Origin: Salinibacterium sp. SWN167
GTDB taxonomy: Bacteria > Actinomycetota > Actinomycetes > Actinomycetales > Microbacteriaceae
Direction of reading: 5' to 3'
DNA: 64,000 nt
Assembly: GCF_015864665.1 (NCBI RefSeq)
Contig: NZ_JADYWU010000003.1
Location: forward strand, 127,399 to 191,398
Of the stretch, positions 24,245-34,129 are shown in pieces. Under the pieces are notes generated by a model, which saw only the letters and a list, made by a program, of their open reading frames with translations, made no database searches and had not been told where the DNA came from. Numbering within the stretch: position 1 is the stretch's first letter; every line of letters starts with the position of its first letter. Made by a program: the position numbers and the translations under genes.

Positions 24245-25212
24245 ACGGCTTGCCGTTCTGTGGGCGGTGGGTTCTCGATCAGGATCTGAGCGATCACGCT
24301 TGAGGCAGTGACTCCCTCGAATTCGGCCTCGGCATCGATCACGAGACGATGAGCGAGAACTGATTCGGCAAGAGCCTTGACGTCATCCGGCACGACATAG
24401 TGACGACCATTGGATGCTGCGAGCGTCTTAGCTGCCCGGATCAGCGCCAACGCACCGCGCACACTCACACCGAGTCGCACTTCGGCAGCACTACGGGTCG
24501 CTTCGACCAGACGGCTTACGTAGTCGTTGATGGTTGGATCAACGTGCACGGTGCGTGCGAGTTGCGCCATTTCGACAACAAGTTCCGCGCTCACGACGGG
24601 CTCGATCGCGGTCGAGTGTGCAGCAACGCCGGCGCCATCCAAGATGCGCAGTGTGGACGCACGATCGGGGTAGCCGATGGAAGCCTTCATCAAGAAACGG
24701 TCAAGCTGAGCTTCGGGCAAGCGGTATGTTCCGGCCTGCTCGATGGGGTTCTGGGTGGCGATCACCATGAACGGGGCGCCGACAGGGTGCGTGACTCCGT
24801 CGACGGTGACTTGCCCCTCTTCCATGACTTCGAGAAGGGCTGCCTGAGTTTTGGGGCTCGCCCGGTTGATCTCATCCGCGAGAACGATGTTGGAAAAAAT
24901 AGGTCCAGCGTGAAACTCGAACTCGTTATCGCGCTGATCAAAAATGCTGACACCCGTGATGTCACCCGGCAGAAGGTCGGGCGTGAACTGGATACGGTTT
25001 GTCGTTCCCGAGACACTCTGTGCGATGGCGCGAGCGAAGGAGGTCTTTCCCGTTCCCGGGTAGTCCTCAAGGAGTAGGTGTCCTTCGCTCAGTAGGGCGG
25101 TGAAGCCGAGTCGCACTACAAACGTCTTTCCGAGGAGAACTTGTTCGACGTTCGTGACGAGTCGGTTGAAGCTTTCCGCGAACCATGCGGCTTCGTCGGG
25201 AGTCATGGTCAT
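24241..25212 (-). CDS. MoxR-family AAA+ ATPase
   Basis: Cytoplasmic AAA+ ATPase of 323 residues. Walker A is GTGKT (53-57) in LEDYPGTGKTSFARA, Walker B is LADEIN (111-116), and sensor 1 is the ATQNP motif near residue 153. The LPEAQLDRF segment is a MoxR signature. MoxR proteins act as chaperone-like assembly factors, usually through vWA-fold partners; the DUF58 protein encoded next is the likely partner. It starts 9 bases after the stop of the giant Ig/Fn3 gene, with AGGTGCG in the gap as a weak ribosome site. Confidence 0.93.
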   Translation of the reverse strand: MTMTPDEAAWFAESFNRLVTNVEQVLLGKTFVVRLGFTALLSEGHLLLEDYPGTGKTSFARAIAQSVSGTTNRIQFTPDLLPGDITGVSIFDQRDNEFEFHAGPIFSNIVLADEINRASPKTQAALLEVMEEGQVTVDGVTHPVGAPFMVIATQNPIEQAGTYRLPEAQLDRFLMKASIGYPDRASTLRILDGAGVAAHSTAIEPVVSAELVVEMAQLARTVHVDPTINDYVSRLVEATRSAAEVRLGVSVRGALALIRAAKTLAASNGRHYVVPDDVKALAESVLAHRLVIDAEAEFEGVTASSVIAQILIENPPPTERQAV

Positions 25213-25221
25213 AGCGCACCT

Positions 25222-28200
25222 CTAGTCATAGTCATATCCGTTATAAGTTCTCTCGTAGATCTGCCCACCGTTGGCAACTACACGAACGACGAGGGTCGGG
25301 TTTGCCAGCAGAAGCACCACATCAGCGTGACAGCTTCCCCCAGGAACGGTGGTGTCTGCCGTCTGCCATGGTCCCAGGGTGAGTCCACCGCAGCGGTAGC
25401 GCACGCTCTCGTAGGTTCCGCTTGGCCAGTCGAGCCAAGCGAAGGTCCCGCTGTCGTTCAGCACGTCATTGTCTGAGGTAAAGGTCAAGCCTGCTACTGA
25501 CGGGTTCACCGGAACCCCGAGAGCGAAGGGTGCCGACCACTCGGGCTGGCAGATGGGTCCTGAACCGTAGCTACGGCATGCGCGCACCTCAACGGAGATA
25601 TCTTGACCGTACTGCTGGCCACCATCCGCGGTGAGGAAGGAGCCGAGAGCTACTGGCCCGTAGATGGTTCCAGGAACGCTGCCACCGCTGAGCCGGTAGT
25701 ACAGGGTGTAGTCGCTGTTGAGCGTGTCAGAGCCCATCGCTCCCCCGTTAACGGTGAAGTCGAAGCGGTTTCCGTTAGCCACCGGACCGGCGGTGCTGAG
25801 CGCTGTGACGACTGCCGGCGGGGTATGAGCAACGACGGTGGGCGATGCCGCGCAACCCTGACCGTTGTAGGCGAATACCACCATCGTGTAGGTGCGGTTA
25901 GGTGTGAGCCCGTTGAACGTCGCTGACGTGCTCGAGCCAACCGACGCTAGCTTTGCACCGTTGCCAGTGATCGATCCGTTCGCTGAACAGGTTGGCTCGG
26001 TGCCGGTGTAGGCAGCTGCTGTGTAGGCGGTTACCGGGCGCCCGTTCTCGTTGAACGCACCGGGCCACGTGAGTCCGGCGGTCGTGTCGTTGACAACAGT
26101 GGCGACAGGCGCAGCGAGAGCGATAGGCGGGCCAGCGGGAATGGCGCTACGCGGTTCGCTCGTGTTCCACACTGAGAGCGCTGTGTAAGCGGCATTTCGA
26201 GGGCTCACGGTGTACGTCACGGCTACACCGTTATCGAGAACCCACGATGATGGAGTCTCCCAGGTGCAGGTCGTGTCGTCGCACTGAGCTAGGCCGAGCG
26301 TGGTTTCGAAACCACCGACGGCAATGCGATAGCGGTCAACAGCGGAACCACCGGCCGGTGTGGGCACCGCATTCCATGTCAACCGAAGCCCGTGATCAAG
26401 TGGCGATGCGCTGAGCGATGTTGGCGCTACCGGAATGATGTCCGACCAGACCGAGTCAGCGAGAGTAACGGGCTCCGATTCGCCAATGGCGTTGATCGCC
26501 ACAACAGTGACCTTGACCGAGTTGGTCGGGCCGTTTCCGGTCGTCGGAATCGCGCACGTAGTTCCGGCACAGTCGGTTGTGTTGACCAGGACACCAGCGG
26601 ACTTCGTCGTCACCCTATACGAGGTAATGGCGGAGTTGTTCGCTGGCCCGGCGTTCCAACGCATCATGATGGTCTTGTCACCAAAGCCACTCGGCCCGAG
26701 GTTGGATACCGGGTCTGGTGTGTCCTGAACCGAGATTACAACGGTGCCCCAGACATACCGCGTCTCATCGTTGGTGGCATCCGCGACGCGATATTGAAGG
26801 TTCACGTCACCAGGCGCTGCTTCGCTGGAGACGGTGACGGTGAGTGTGCTGTTGTCATTGCTCGGGACGATCGAGATCCCTGCAGGAATAGCTCCCCCGC
26901 CAAGTCCACGGATATCGACCACTCGCAGCGGTGCCCCCGGGAACGGGTTCGTAGACGCATCGTTTGCAAGCACATCAACGACAGTGGTCTCGCCACGTTT
27001 CACGATGGCGAGGTCCGCGGCCGGGCTCGCGAGCGGGCGCGTCGACGGTACGACGTTCAGCTCGATCCGGCCAGATTTACCTTCGGAGAGATCATCGCGA
27101 ACGCCGAGAGATATCGAGGTTCGTGTGCCCTTGAACGCACTGTTGTTGGCCCGAAGCATCAACGTTGTGCCTTCGAGCGAATACGTGAAGCCTTCCGGCA
27201 ACGGGCTCAACACCGAGTAAGCGAGCTCGTCGAGGTCGTCAGGGTATGGGTAGGTGGTCAGCTTGAGGAGGTCGATCTCTTTCTCTTGGCCAGGTTCAAA
27301 ATCGATTACAGCGCCGCCAAACACGGGAGCCTGGTTGTCGCGAGGGAGCACGTCGATAGGCAGCACCAAAATAGCGGTACGGCCCTCAGGGTCAGATGCC
27401 GAGCTACCATCCGTTACTTCGAAGGATATGGATGCCGGCCCAAAGTAGTTCTCTGCCGATGTGAAAACGAGAGTGTCCTCGTCACGCACGAGATCAGTGC
27501 CATCGCTGTGAGTGGCGAGTACGGTGCTGGAGTCGGTGAGGCGCACAGGCTTATCGCCGACGGCGATGATGTAGTCGTTGAGGTCGATCACGAGCGTGCT
27601 CTCGCTATTGATACTCAGTTTGGGGGCGCGGCGGTCGATTTGCGGCAGGGCGTCGTTGTATCCCGGAACCTTGATAAACGCGTAGCTGAAGACGGTGGGG
27701 TCGGCGGGGTTCGTGACGCGGAACGGGATGATTTGTCCCACATCCCCCACCGAGACCTCGATCTGCTTGTCTGGCGTCACTCGAGCGGCGTCGCCATACC
27801 CGGGGTAGATACCCAGCGTGAGAGTTCCGGGGTCACCGTCGGCAAAGAACACTCCCGAGAGCACATCGACGGTAACGCGGTTGCGATCCAATACGTCCGA
27901 AAGGGTCAAGACGCTATCGGTGGCGATCGGGTAAGCAGGTTTAGCCTCGGGGTCGACAGTGACCCGAATGAAGTTTTGGCTCGAACCGCCCGTCTCGTTT
28001 TCGATGACGTAGATGATGCCGTAGTCACCCGGTTCTTCTGGTGGAGTGACTTTCACCACGTCCCCATCAATTTCTGCGACAGTGTTGGGATCGTTGGGTT
28101 CCACTGACACCACCGACAGCGGGCTACCGTCGGGATCGGAGTCGTTGGCGAGAACCTGCACCGAGACGGTAATTCCCGGTTTGACTGTCACTTCGTCGAT

Positions 28201-31131
28201 GATCGCAACGGGGTTGCGGGCGCCATCAAGTCGCGGGCTAATTCCGATGTTGATCTCGCCGTTTGCACGCGCACCAAGTGAGTCGATCAGCGTGTAGCTG
28301 AAGGTGTCGGTTCCGGCCGAGTACTCACCGGCTTGGTAAACGAAGGTATTGGATTCCACATCGATGACGGCACCCTTGCTCGGGTTCGTTGCCTGACCGA
28401 GCAACTGTACCGAGTCCCCGTCGGGGTCGGCCGATGTCAACGGAATCTGCACCCGCACGGTGTCACCGGCCAGCACGCGGGCCGTGACCGTCGGTGGCAC
28501 GGGAGGATTATTGCTGGAGGCGTCGAGTTCACGCACGGCGATATTCACGATTGCGGTTGCTGATTGCCCATCGGGGCCAGCGACTTGATATGCGGCCGTG
28601 AAGTTTCCCGTGCGATCAGGGGCAAGGTAGCGCAGCACGTCGCCCGAAGCAAAGAGCAGTCCCGAGTCGTCGGGGAGATCTTGCGCCAGCTTTGGCACCA
28701 GAGTCAGTTCAAGCCCGTCAGGGTGTTCGTCATTGTCGAGAACACTGATGTCGATGGCTTGTCCCACGCGAACCGTCACGGAATCATCGTTAGCGATGGG
28801 GGCTTGAAGTTGAGACGGAGCCGCAATTTCAACGACGGTAATAACGCCGATGGCATCCGCGAGCCCGTTGCTGATGCGGTAGTTGAAACTCACTGGCCCA
28901 TCATCGAGCGGGGCTTCCAAGCTCACACGAACGAGTCGTTGTTCCAAGATTTCCGCGCGCACGCCTGAGCTCACGGGGAGGTTCATGATTTCGGTGACGA
29001 GAAGCACACCACCGGCCGGGTCAACGTCAGTGCCGGCGACATCGATGCGTTCGTTCTGAAGCGTTTGAACAAAGACAGTCTTGGGAACGGTGATCGGCGA
29101 AGTGTTGGCATCGGGTGGAGACACCACGTCAATTCGCACGATTGCCGTGTAGGTGAGATTGCCATCCGTGACGACGTATTCGAGGTTGTAGCTGCGAATC
29201 TCATCGCTTTGGAACCGGAAGGTTCCCGTTTCATAACTGGGCAGGATTTGAGCGCCGGTCTTCGCGGGAACGCTATTGAGGCGGATGTTGCCGTTGCCAC
29301 CGCGCACATGGCTCAGCGGCGAAACGGTGATTTCTTTGCCGGCATACGCAAGCACAACGAAGGGATCAGCTTCGATGGGGACTTCGCCCGCCGGTTTCAC
29401 TGAGACGGAGACACCGCCCGAACTTTCGCTTGTGCCATCCGACACGACGAGGGTGACGACTTTAAGCTCTCCGCCAGCACCGGAGTCTGAGAAGACTAGA
29501 TCTCCCCCGGGCTTGTAGCTGACAGCATCGGGAGCCGCAACAGAGGCACTAGTCAGGTAGAAGGGATCGCCATCTGGGTCGACCCAATCACCCAAGATCT
29601 GGTTCGATACACGGCCGCCAGCTTGCACCGTAAGCTTCGTCGACCGCACTTGTTCTGGCGGCGAGTTCTCGGAGTCCAAGCGAATCTCAACCGTCACGGT
29701 CGCACTGGCGGTGCCACCGCGACCATCGCTCACGGTGTAGTTGAAGCTCACTTGACCGCTGGCCCCGGCTTCGAGAGTGATTTGAATCTGTTGACGCTCG
29801 TTGATGCGATCGATTCGCCCGATGCTGGCATCAATGGTCGGCAGTTCCTCGACAACCAGCACGTCACCATTGGGATCGTAGTCGTTGAGCAAAATGGGCA
29901 ATACGGTCGCTCGCCCAGGGCGAGCCCCAAAGCTGTCGTCTACTGCAACCGGCGGTTGCTGCACGCTGTCGACTTCAGGCTCGACATCGAGAAGGTTCTG
30001 CTCGACCTCAGGCTCCTCATCTTCTGCGGTGATGAGTTGGTTCCAGTTGTCAATCAACTCGCCGGAGCTTTGCACCGCCCACGTGCGGCCGGTAAGGCGG
30101 TCGTTGAGCACGGCACGCGATCCGTTGACCGAGTAAGAGAGCTGAGCGTTCGCTTCCATCTCACTCAGTTGCAGCATGACGCCTTCACCGGCATCACTCG
30201 GGCAGCGACGCCAGTTCTCGCCACTTGTCCACGCCGCGAACTCGCAATCGCCCAAGCGCAGCGGAGCTGCCGCAACACCGGACTGGCCAGTGGCGAGGCC
30301 GACTGCGGCAGCGCCGCTGAGCGGAACGCTAATAACGCCTTGGCTGTAACCGATGAGCACGCGCTCACCGCCGACAGACGGAAGCTGCACTACGGTGCCG
30401 TTTCCCCCGTCGACAAGGCCGGTGAGGTCAACTGTGCGGCCGTCCATGTACAGCAATTCGGTATCCGAATCGAGAACGGCCCACTGGCCAGCCACTGAAG
30501 TGATGCTGAGCTCAGCATTGGGGTCGAGCTCAAGGCTCACGCTTGACTCAGCGGTGTCGGAAATCGCCGCATTCACGCGGAAAAGTTGGCTCGTTGACGG
30601 CGAATACGCGAAAAGCAACCCGTCGTCGTCAACGCTGACAATTGCGTCAGCACCCAGACTCAAGGATGCCGGTGATTCCGCGTCGAAATTGAGGAAGTCC
30701 TCGTAGGACCGAATCCAGAGTTCGCCCGTGCCATGTTCGAGAACAACAACGTTGTCCCCGGCGAAGTACACCTCGGGCCGGTTGGGCGGAAGAGCGACGC
30801 TTTCCTCGATCTCCGACACCGCCGGATCGACTACATCGATTGCACTTTCCGAGCGGTCAAACAGCAACACGCTATCGCCTTGTTGAATGACTTCTAGATC
30901 AGCACTTTGTGCACTTACAACAGAGTTGATCTCGAGAACTTCCGTGCTTGCGCGCCCGATTGCCTGCTCTTGATTATTCGCGACCCAGACGGCACCGTCT
31001 GCCAAGTCCACTTGTTGGGCGGTATAGCCGGTCGAAACAATGGCGACCGTGGCGACTAGCGCCACGATCGCAGAAACACTCACCGCACCGGTCACTGTTG
31101 AACGACGCGCCTTACCCCAGCGCTTAATCAC
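25222..31131 (-). CDS. Giant membrane-anchored Ig-like/fibronectin type III surface protein
   Basis: Protein of 1969 residues. A single hydrophobic helix at about 15-38 follows a basic N-terminus, giving a type II anchor, and there is no LPxTG motif at the C-terminus. Residues 40-370 look like a beta-propeller-type domain. From about 395 to 1465 there are about eleven Ig/cadherin-like repeats recognisable by VAVDDS..LPILLNDYDPNGD-type motifs. Then come three to four Fn3 domains (about 1470-1870) with paired cysteines (DCAGTTC, QCDDTTC). The GTG start is 15 bases from the kinase stop. It may be an adhesin, stalk or ligand-presenting partner of the kinase ectodomain (inference). Base composition and codon use match its neighbours. 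Confidence 0.88.
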   Translation of the reverse strand: MIKRWGKARRSTVTGAVSVSAIVALVATVAIVSTGYTAQQVDLADGAVWVANNQEQAIGRASTEVLEINSVVSAQSADLEVIQQGDSVLLFDRSESAIDVVDPAVSEIEESVALPPNRPEVYFAGDNVVVLEHGTGELWIRSYEDFLNFDAESPASLSLGADAIVSVDDDGLLFAYSPSTSQLFRVNAAISDTAESSVSLELDPNAELSITSVAGQWAVLDSDTELLYMDGRTVDLTGLVDGGNGTVVQLPSVGGERVLIGYSQGVISVPLSGAAAVGLATGQSGVAAAPLRLGDCEFAAWTSGENWRRCPSDAGEGVMLQLSEMEANAQLSYSVNGSRAVLNDRLTGRTWAVQSSGELIDNWNQLITAEDEEPEVEQNLLDVEPEVDSVQQPPVAVDDSFGARPGRATVLPILLNDYDPNGDVLVVEELPTIDASIGRIDRINERQQIQITLEAGASGQVSFNYTVSDGRGGTASATVTVEIRLDSENSPPEQVRSTKLTVQAGGRVSNQILGDWVDPDGDPFYLTSASVAAPDAVSYKPGGDLVFSDSGAGGELKVVTLVVSDGTSESSGGVSVSVKPAGEVPIEADPFVVLAYAGKEITVSPLSHVRGGNGNIRLNSVPAKTGAQILPSYETGTFRFQSDEIRSYNLEYVVTDGNLTYTAIVRIDVVSPPDANTSPITVPKTVFVQTLQNERIDVAGTDVDPAGGVLLVTEIMNLPVSSGVRAEILEQRLVRVSLEAPLDDGPVSFNYRISNGLADAIGVITVVEIAAPSQLQAPIANDDSVTVRVGQAIDISVLDNDEHPDGLELTLVPKLAQDLPDDSGLLFASGDVLRYLAPDRTGNFTAAYQVAGPDGQSATAIVNIAVRELDASSNNPPVPPTVTARVLAGDTVRVQIPLTSADPDGDSVQLLGQATNPSKGAVIDVESNTFVYQAGEYSAGTDTFSYTLIDSLGARANGEINIGISPRLDGARNPVAIIDEVTVKPGITVSVQVLANDSDPDGSPLSVVSVEPNDPNTVAEIDGDVVKVTPPEEPGDYGIIYVIENETGGSSQNFIRVTVDPEAKPAYPIATDSVLTLSDVLDRNRVTVDVLSGVFFADGDPGTLTLGIYPGYGDAARVTPDKQIEVSVGDVGQIIPFRVTNPADPTVFSYAFIKVPGYNDALPQIDRRAPKLSINSESTLVIDLNDYIIAVGDKPVRLTDSSTVLATHSDGTDLVRDEDTLVFTSAENYFGPASISFEVTDGSSASDPEGRTAILVLPIDVLPRDNQAPVFGGAVIDFEPGQEKEIDLLKLTTYPYPDDLDELAYSVLSPLPEGFTYSLEGTTLMLRANNSAFKGTRTSISLGVRDDLSEGKSGRIELNVVPSTRPLASPAADLAIVKRGETTVVDVLANDASTNPFPGAPLRVVDIRGLGGGAIPAGISIVPSNDNSTLTVTVSSEAAPGDVNLQYRVADATNDETRYVWGTVVISVQDTPDPVSNLGPSGFGDKTIMMRWNAGPANNSAITSYRVTTKSAGVLVNTTDCAGTTCAIPTTGNGPTNSVKVTVVAINAIGESEPVTLADSVWSDIIPVAPTSLSASPLDHGLRLTWNAVPTPAGGSAVDRYRIAVGGFETTLGLAQCDDTTCTWETPSSWVLDNGVAVTYTVSPRNAAYTALSVWNTSEPRSAIPAGPPIALAAPVATVVNDTTAGLTWPGAFNENGRPVTAYTAAAYTGTEPTCSANGSITGNGAKLASVGSSTSATFNGLTPNRTYTMVVFAYNGQGCAASPTVVAHTPPAVVTALSTAGPVANGNRFDFTVNGGAMGSDTLNSDYTLYYRLSGGSVPGTIYGPVALGSFLTADGGQQYGQDISVEVRACRSYGSGPICQPEWSAPFALGVPVNPSVAGLTFTSDNDVLNDSGTFAWLDWPSGTYESVRYRCGGLTLGPWQTADTTVPGGSCHADVVLLLANPTLVVRVVANGGQIYERTYNGYDYD

Positions 31132-31143
31132 GGCTACCCATCA

Positions 31144-32571
31144 TTACTGCAACACCGCACACTTCTGCGCGCTCGCTGCACCAGATTTGCCGTCGCGAGT
31201 TACCGTTACCGAGATACAGACGTTCTCTCCCGACTCCGCGTCAACCACGAAGCTGGGCTCTAGCTGCTGCACGGGAGGCTGATTGTCTGTCGTAGTGATT
31301 TGGTACCGGTCGCCCGGCTCAAGACCGGGGTCGAGCCACGAGAACTCCACGACATCAGTCGAAACCGAAGCGCTGATATCGCTCACGGTCGGGATGTCAG
31401 TCGAGCCCGACTGCAATTGGACAAGCGTGACGGTGGCACCGAGAACGACTACGAGAGCTGCAACCGCTACACCGATCCAGGCGATCGTCTGCATGCCGCG
31501 GGTACGAGGAATCGGGCTCATCCCTGTCTTGCGGCGAGACATCTTGCCTTCAGCCGCTTCGCTTTCGAACGAGCCAAAGCTGTCATCGATGGCGGCAGGG
31601 CGTCGGCGCTTGCGACGCTGTGACGACGTCATCGGCGCGGCCTGACCCGGACGCACTCGCGTGCGGTCTTCAAGCTCAGCGACAGTCGCGAGCGCCCAGT
31701 CATCCATGGCAACTTCGATGGCAGTCTGCGAGAGCCCCAATTCGGATTCCACGGCCTGCAGTTCATGCACGAGTTCCAGCACGCTGCCCTGGCGCGCTTC
31801 AGGCTTGCGCGACATGGCACGGTTGAGCGCACGCTCCAGGCTCTCGGGCACATCGCTGCGACCGGTCGCGCGTGGCTTTGCGCGGTTGATTCGAGAAATG
31901 AGGTCGGTCGACTTGTTCGATTCCCCCGGAACTTCGAAGGGTGAGCGCCCGGCCAAGAGCGAGTACACGGTCGCGGCATAGGACCACAACTCGGACTCAA
32001 TCGTGCCGGCCGTCTCATCCATCAGCACTTCTGGAGCAGACCACGGGATCGACATACCAACGGCTTCGAGATTTTCAGACTCGCTCAGCGTTGCGGCAAT
32101 GCCAAAGTCAGACAGCACCGGATGCCCATAAGCGGTCGTCAATATGTTGGACGGCTTAATGTCTCGGTGCAATACGCCCGCACGGTGGGCCGTCTCGATG
32201 GCGCTGCCGATCTTGATCGCGATCCGCAGCACTTCGGGCACCGGCAGTCGCTCCATGCGGTAGCGCTGGCTGAGAGTGGAGGAACACAGTTCCATCACCA
32301 AATAGGGGCGACCATCAGACGAGACACTCGCCTGGTACACCGTGAGGATTGAGGGGTGCGAACTGAGCTGTGCCATAAGGTTCGCTTCAGCCTGAAACAT
32401 GAGGCGAACCTGGTCGTTGACGACCTCGCTGAGCATAACCTTGACGGCGACTTGGCGACGCGGCATATTCTGCTCATACAAGAACACATCGGCGAATCCA
32501 CCGGAGCCCAAAACGTGCACATGTGAGAACCCGGGCAGGGCAGGCGGATCTGAGGGCAGTCTTCGAGCCAC
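31144..32571 (-). CDS. Transmembrane Ser/Thr protein kinase (Hanks-type) with a small Fn3-like ectodomain
   Basis: PknB-like kinase of 475 residues. The cytoplasmic domain (about 14-275) has the glycine loop LGSGGFADVF (21-30), Lys44, the catalytic loop HRDIKPSN (135-142), DFG (155-157) and SAPE, so it should be active. A juxtamembrane basic stretch, one helix at about 365-388 and a roughly 85-residue extracytoplasmic domain follow. That domain has an Fn3-like pattern (VEFSWLDPGLEPGDRYQ) and two cysteines, and lacks PASTA repeats. GTG start. It lies between PP2C and the giant Ig/Fn3 gene, and the phosphatase and two FHA proteins are likely partners. The external signal is unknown. Confidence 0.93.
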   Translation of the reverse strand: MARRLPSDPPALPGFSHVHVLGSGGFADVFLYEQNMPRRQVAVKVMLSEVVNDQVRLMFQAEANLMAQLSSHPSILTVYQASVSSDGRPYLVMELCSSTLSQRYRMERLPVPEVLRIAIKIGSAIETAHRAGVLHRDIKPSNILTTAYGHPVLSDFGIAATLSESENLEAVGMSIPWSAPEVLMDETAGTIESELWSYAATVYSLLAGRSPFEVPGESNKSTDLISRINRAKPRATGRSDVPESLERALNRAMSRKPEARQGSVLELVHELQAVESELGLSQTAIEVAMDDWALATVAELEDRTRVRPGQAAPMTSSQRRKRRRPAAIDDSFGSFESEAAEGKMSRRKTGMSPIPRTRGMQTIAWIGVAVAALVVVLGATVTLVQLQSGSTDIPTVSDISASVSTDVVEFSWLDPGLEPGDRYQITTTDNQPPVQQLEPSFVVDAESGENVCISVTVTRDGKSGAASAQKCAVLQ

Positions 32572-32691
32572 AGAAACACCCCTAACATGTCGTCGAGTTC
32601 GATCATTCTAAGTGAGGAAAGCACTCACAAATCGGATTCTGCCCCTTGTCTGGGGTCAGATTGTCTGTCCCCAGTATGGAGGACTAGACGA

Positions 32692-33486
32692 CTATGTCGC
32701 TGTAGGCACTTCTAACACGTCGATCACAATGGCCGTGATGTTGTCGCGACCGCCGCTGTCGAGTGCGGAATCAATGAGTTCTGTCACAGTTTCCTCCGCC
32801 GAATTATGCTGTGCGAAAATCCGTGAAATCTCAACGTCTGAAACCTCGCGGGTGAGGCCGTCCGAGCAGATCAAGAGCCGCTGACCGCGCTGAATCGGAA
32901 GTATCCAGAAGTCGGGCGACGGGGTCGCGTTGAAGCCCACTGCGCGAGTGATGATGTTGGCATCAGGATGATCTTCCGCTTCTTCGCGGGAAATCACCCC
33001 GGCATCCACAAGATCCTGAACAACCGAGTGGTCTCGCGTGACCTGTACCAGTCGATCGTTCTCGTAGTCGTATACGCGGCTGTCACCGACGTTGAAGACA
33101 GCGAAGCTTGCCGATTCGTGGTGCTCTGTGATCACGACGCCGGTGACGGTCGTGCCAACCCCCAACTCGCTGTCTTGAGCGATGAGGCTGATGTAGTCGG
33201 TCGCCCGTTCGAGAGCGCGTTCCACGGCGCGAGCAGGCAAAAAATCACCCGTAATCGCGTCGTCGAGCCTCTCCACGACCGCAGCGCTCGCCAAATCGCC
33301 AGCGGAGTGACCGCCCATGCCATCGGCCACAGCGAACATGGGAGAACGCGCGACGTAGCTGTCCTCATTTGCGGCGCGCCGATGGCCCGTATGAGTTCCC
33401 GCAGCCCACGCAAACGTAAACGTTTGTTGTTCTCGCCCTGGTAGAGCGATGGTGTGCTTCGGGTTGTTGCCGCCGATTTCGGTCAC
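32692..33486 (-). CDS. PP2C-family Ser/Thr protein phosphatase (PstP-like)
   Basis: Soluble phosphatase of 264 residues that would counteract the neighbouring kinase. All metal-binding motifs are present: NEDSY (40-44), VADGMGGH (53-60), NVGDSRVY, CSDGLTREV and GGRDNITAIV. GTG at 33484-33486 is chosen because AGGAAGG lies at a good distance; the longer frame would overlap the FHA gene. The start lies 19 bases after the FHA stop. It has no membrane helix, unlike mycobacterial PstP. The 120-base gap before the kinase has no visible terminator. Confidence 0.93.
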   Translation of the reverse strand: MTEIGGNNPKHTIALPGREQQTFTFAWAAGTHTGHRRAANEDSYVARSPMFAVADGMGGHSAGDLASAAVVERLDDAITGDFLPARAVERALERATDYISLIAQDSELGVGTTVTGVVITEHHESASFAVFNVGDSRVYDYENDRLVQVTRDHSVVQDLVDAGVISREEAEDHPDANIITRAVGFNATPSPDFWILPIQRGQRLLICSDGLTREVSDVEISRIFAQHNSAEETVTELIDSALDSGGRDNITAIVIDVLEVPTAT

Positions 33487-33505
33487 GGCTACCTTCCTGC
33501 CCGTT

Positions 33506-34123
33506 TTACTCCAGACGCCGCCGAGGCAGAATCCGAATAATGTTTCCGTCCCCAATATCCACCAGCGTGCCGGTCGAAACGACCACCGACTCACCCTGAC
33601 GGAGTTTTCGTGCAGCATTGCCTGGCACTTGAACGATGGAACCGTTCGTTGATCGCAGATCAGTCACGATCACCGAAGCTCCCAATTGTCGCACTTCGAC
33701 GTGCGTCTCAGAGACTTCGCGCAGCGGAGATTGCACCGCAACCAAGCGTGGCCCAACGCCCTTGACGATGCGCGGCGGTCGTGGATCACGACCGAATACG
33801 CACGCGTGCTCAAGTGAATGAGCCTGCCCCGTTCCGTCGAGTTGCACTCGGTAGTACATCGCAGATGACTCGGATGCCGCCGGCGGCGAAGTCTGCTGAG
33901 GAGGCTTCACTTGGGCTGCGGCGCGCGCCCGTAATCGCGCCGCCTCCTGAGCGGAGGTCGCTGACGCCTGCTTCGCGTGGGCCTCCACCGGACGCTCGTA
34001 CGGCTGCACGGTAACCGGTCGACGTCGAGAACTGAGAATGACTGTGTCATCGAGGTCAGGAACGTTCGACCACGCTGTGGGCCGCTGGCCCGCCGTTATC
34101 GTGTCATCAAAGTCTTGCCTCAC
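33506..34123 (-). CDS. FHA-domain protein with N-terminal Asp-Asp-Thr motifs, first gene of the cluster
   Basis: Protein of 205 residues. The N-terminal tail carries DFDDTITAG and DLDDTVIL, acidic threonine sites resembling kinase target sites of GarA/FhaB-type proteins. A variable basic/proline linker (about 45-90) and a C-terminal FHA domain follow, with VFGRDP, SETHVEV and RSTNGSIV. It probably binds phosphothreonine on the kinase or another partner and may itself be phosphorylated (inference). GTG start at 34123 with TAAGAT exactly 6 bases upstream, so the cluster could start with a leaderless message. The aldehyde dehydrogenase stop is 43 bases upstream on the same strand. Confidence 0.9.
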   Translation of the reverse strand: MRQDFDDTITAGQRPTAWSNVPDLDDTVILSSRRRPVTVQPYERPVEAHAKQASATSAQEAARLRARAAAQVKPPQQTSPPAASESSAMYYRVQLDGTGQAHSLEHACVFGRDPRPPRIVKGVGPRLVAVQSPLREVSETHVEVRQLGASVIVTDLRSTNGSIVQVPGNAARKLRQGESVVVSTGTLVDIGDGNIIRILPRRRLE

Positions 34124-34129
34124 GCCGCA

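Noticed and set aside
26392-28107. 571-codon open frame on the plus strand inside the giant Ig/Fn3 gene
   Set aside because: It is antisense to a clearly coding, repeat-structured protein, has low-complexity Arg/Val-rich sequence without recognisable domains, and reflects GC-rich codon bias of the opposite strand.
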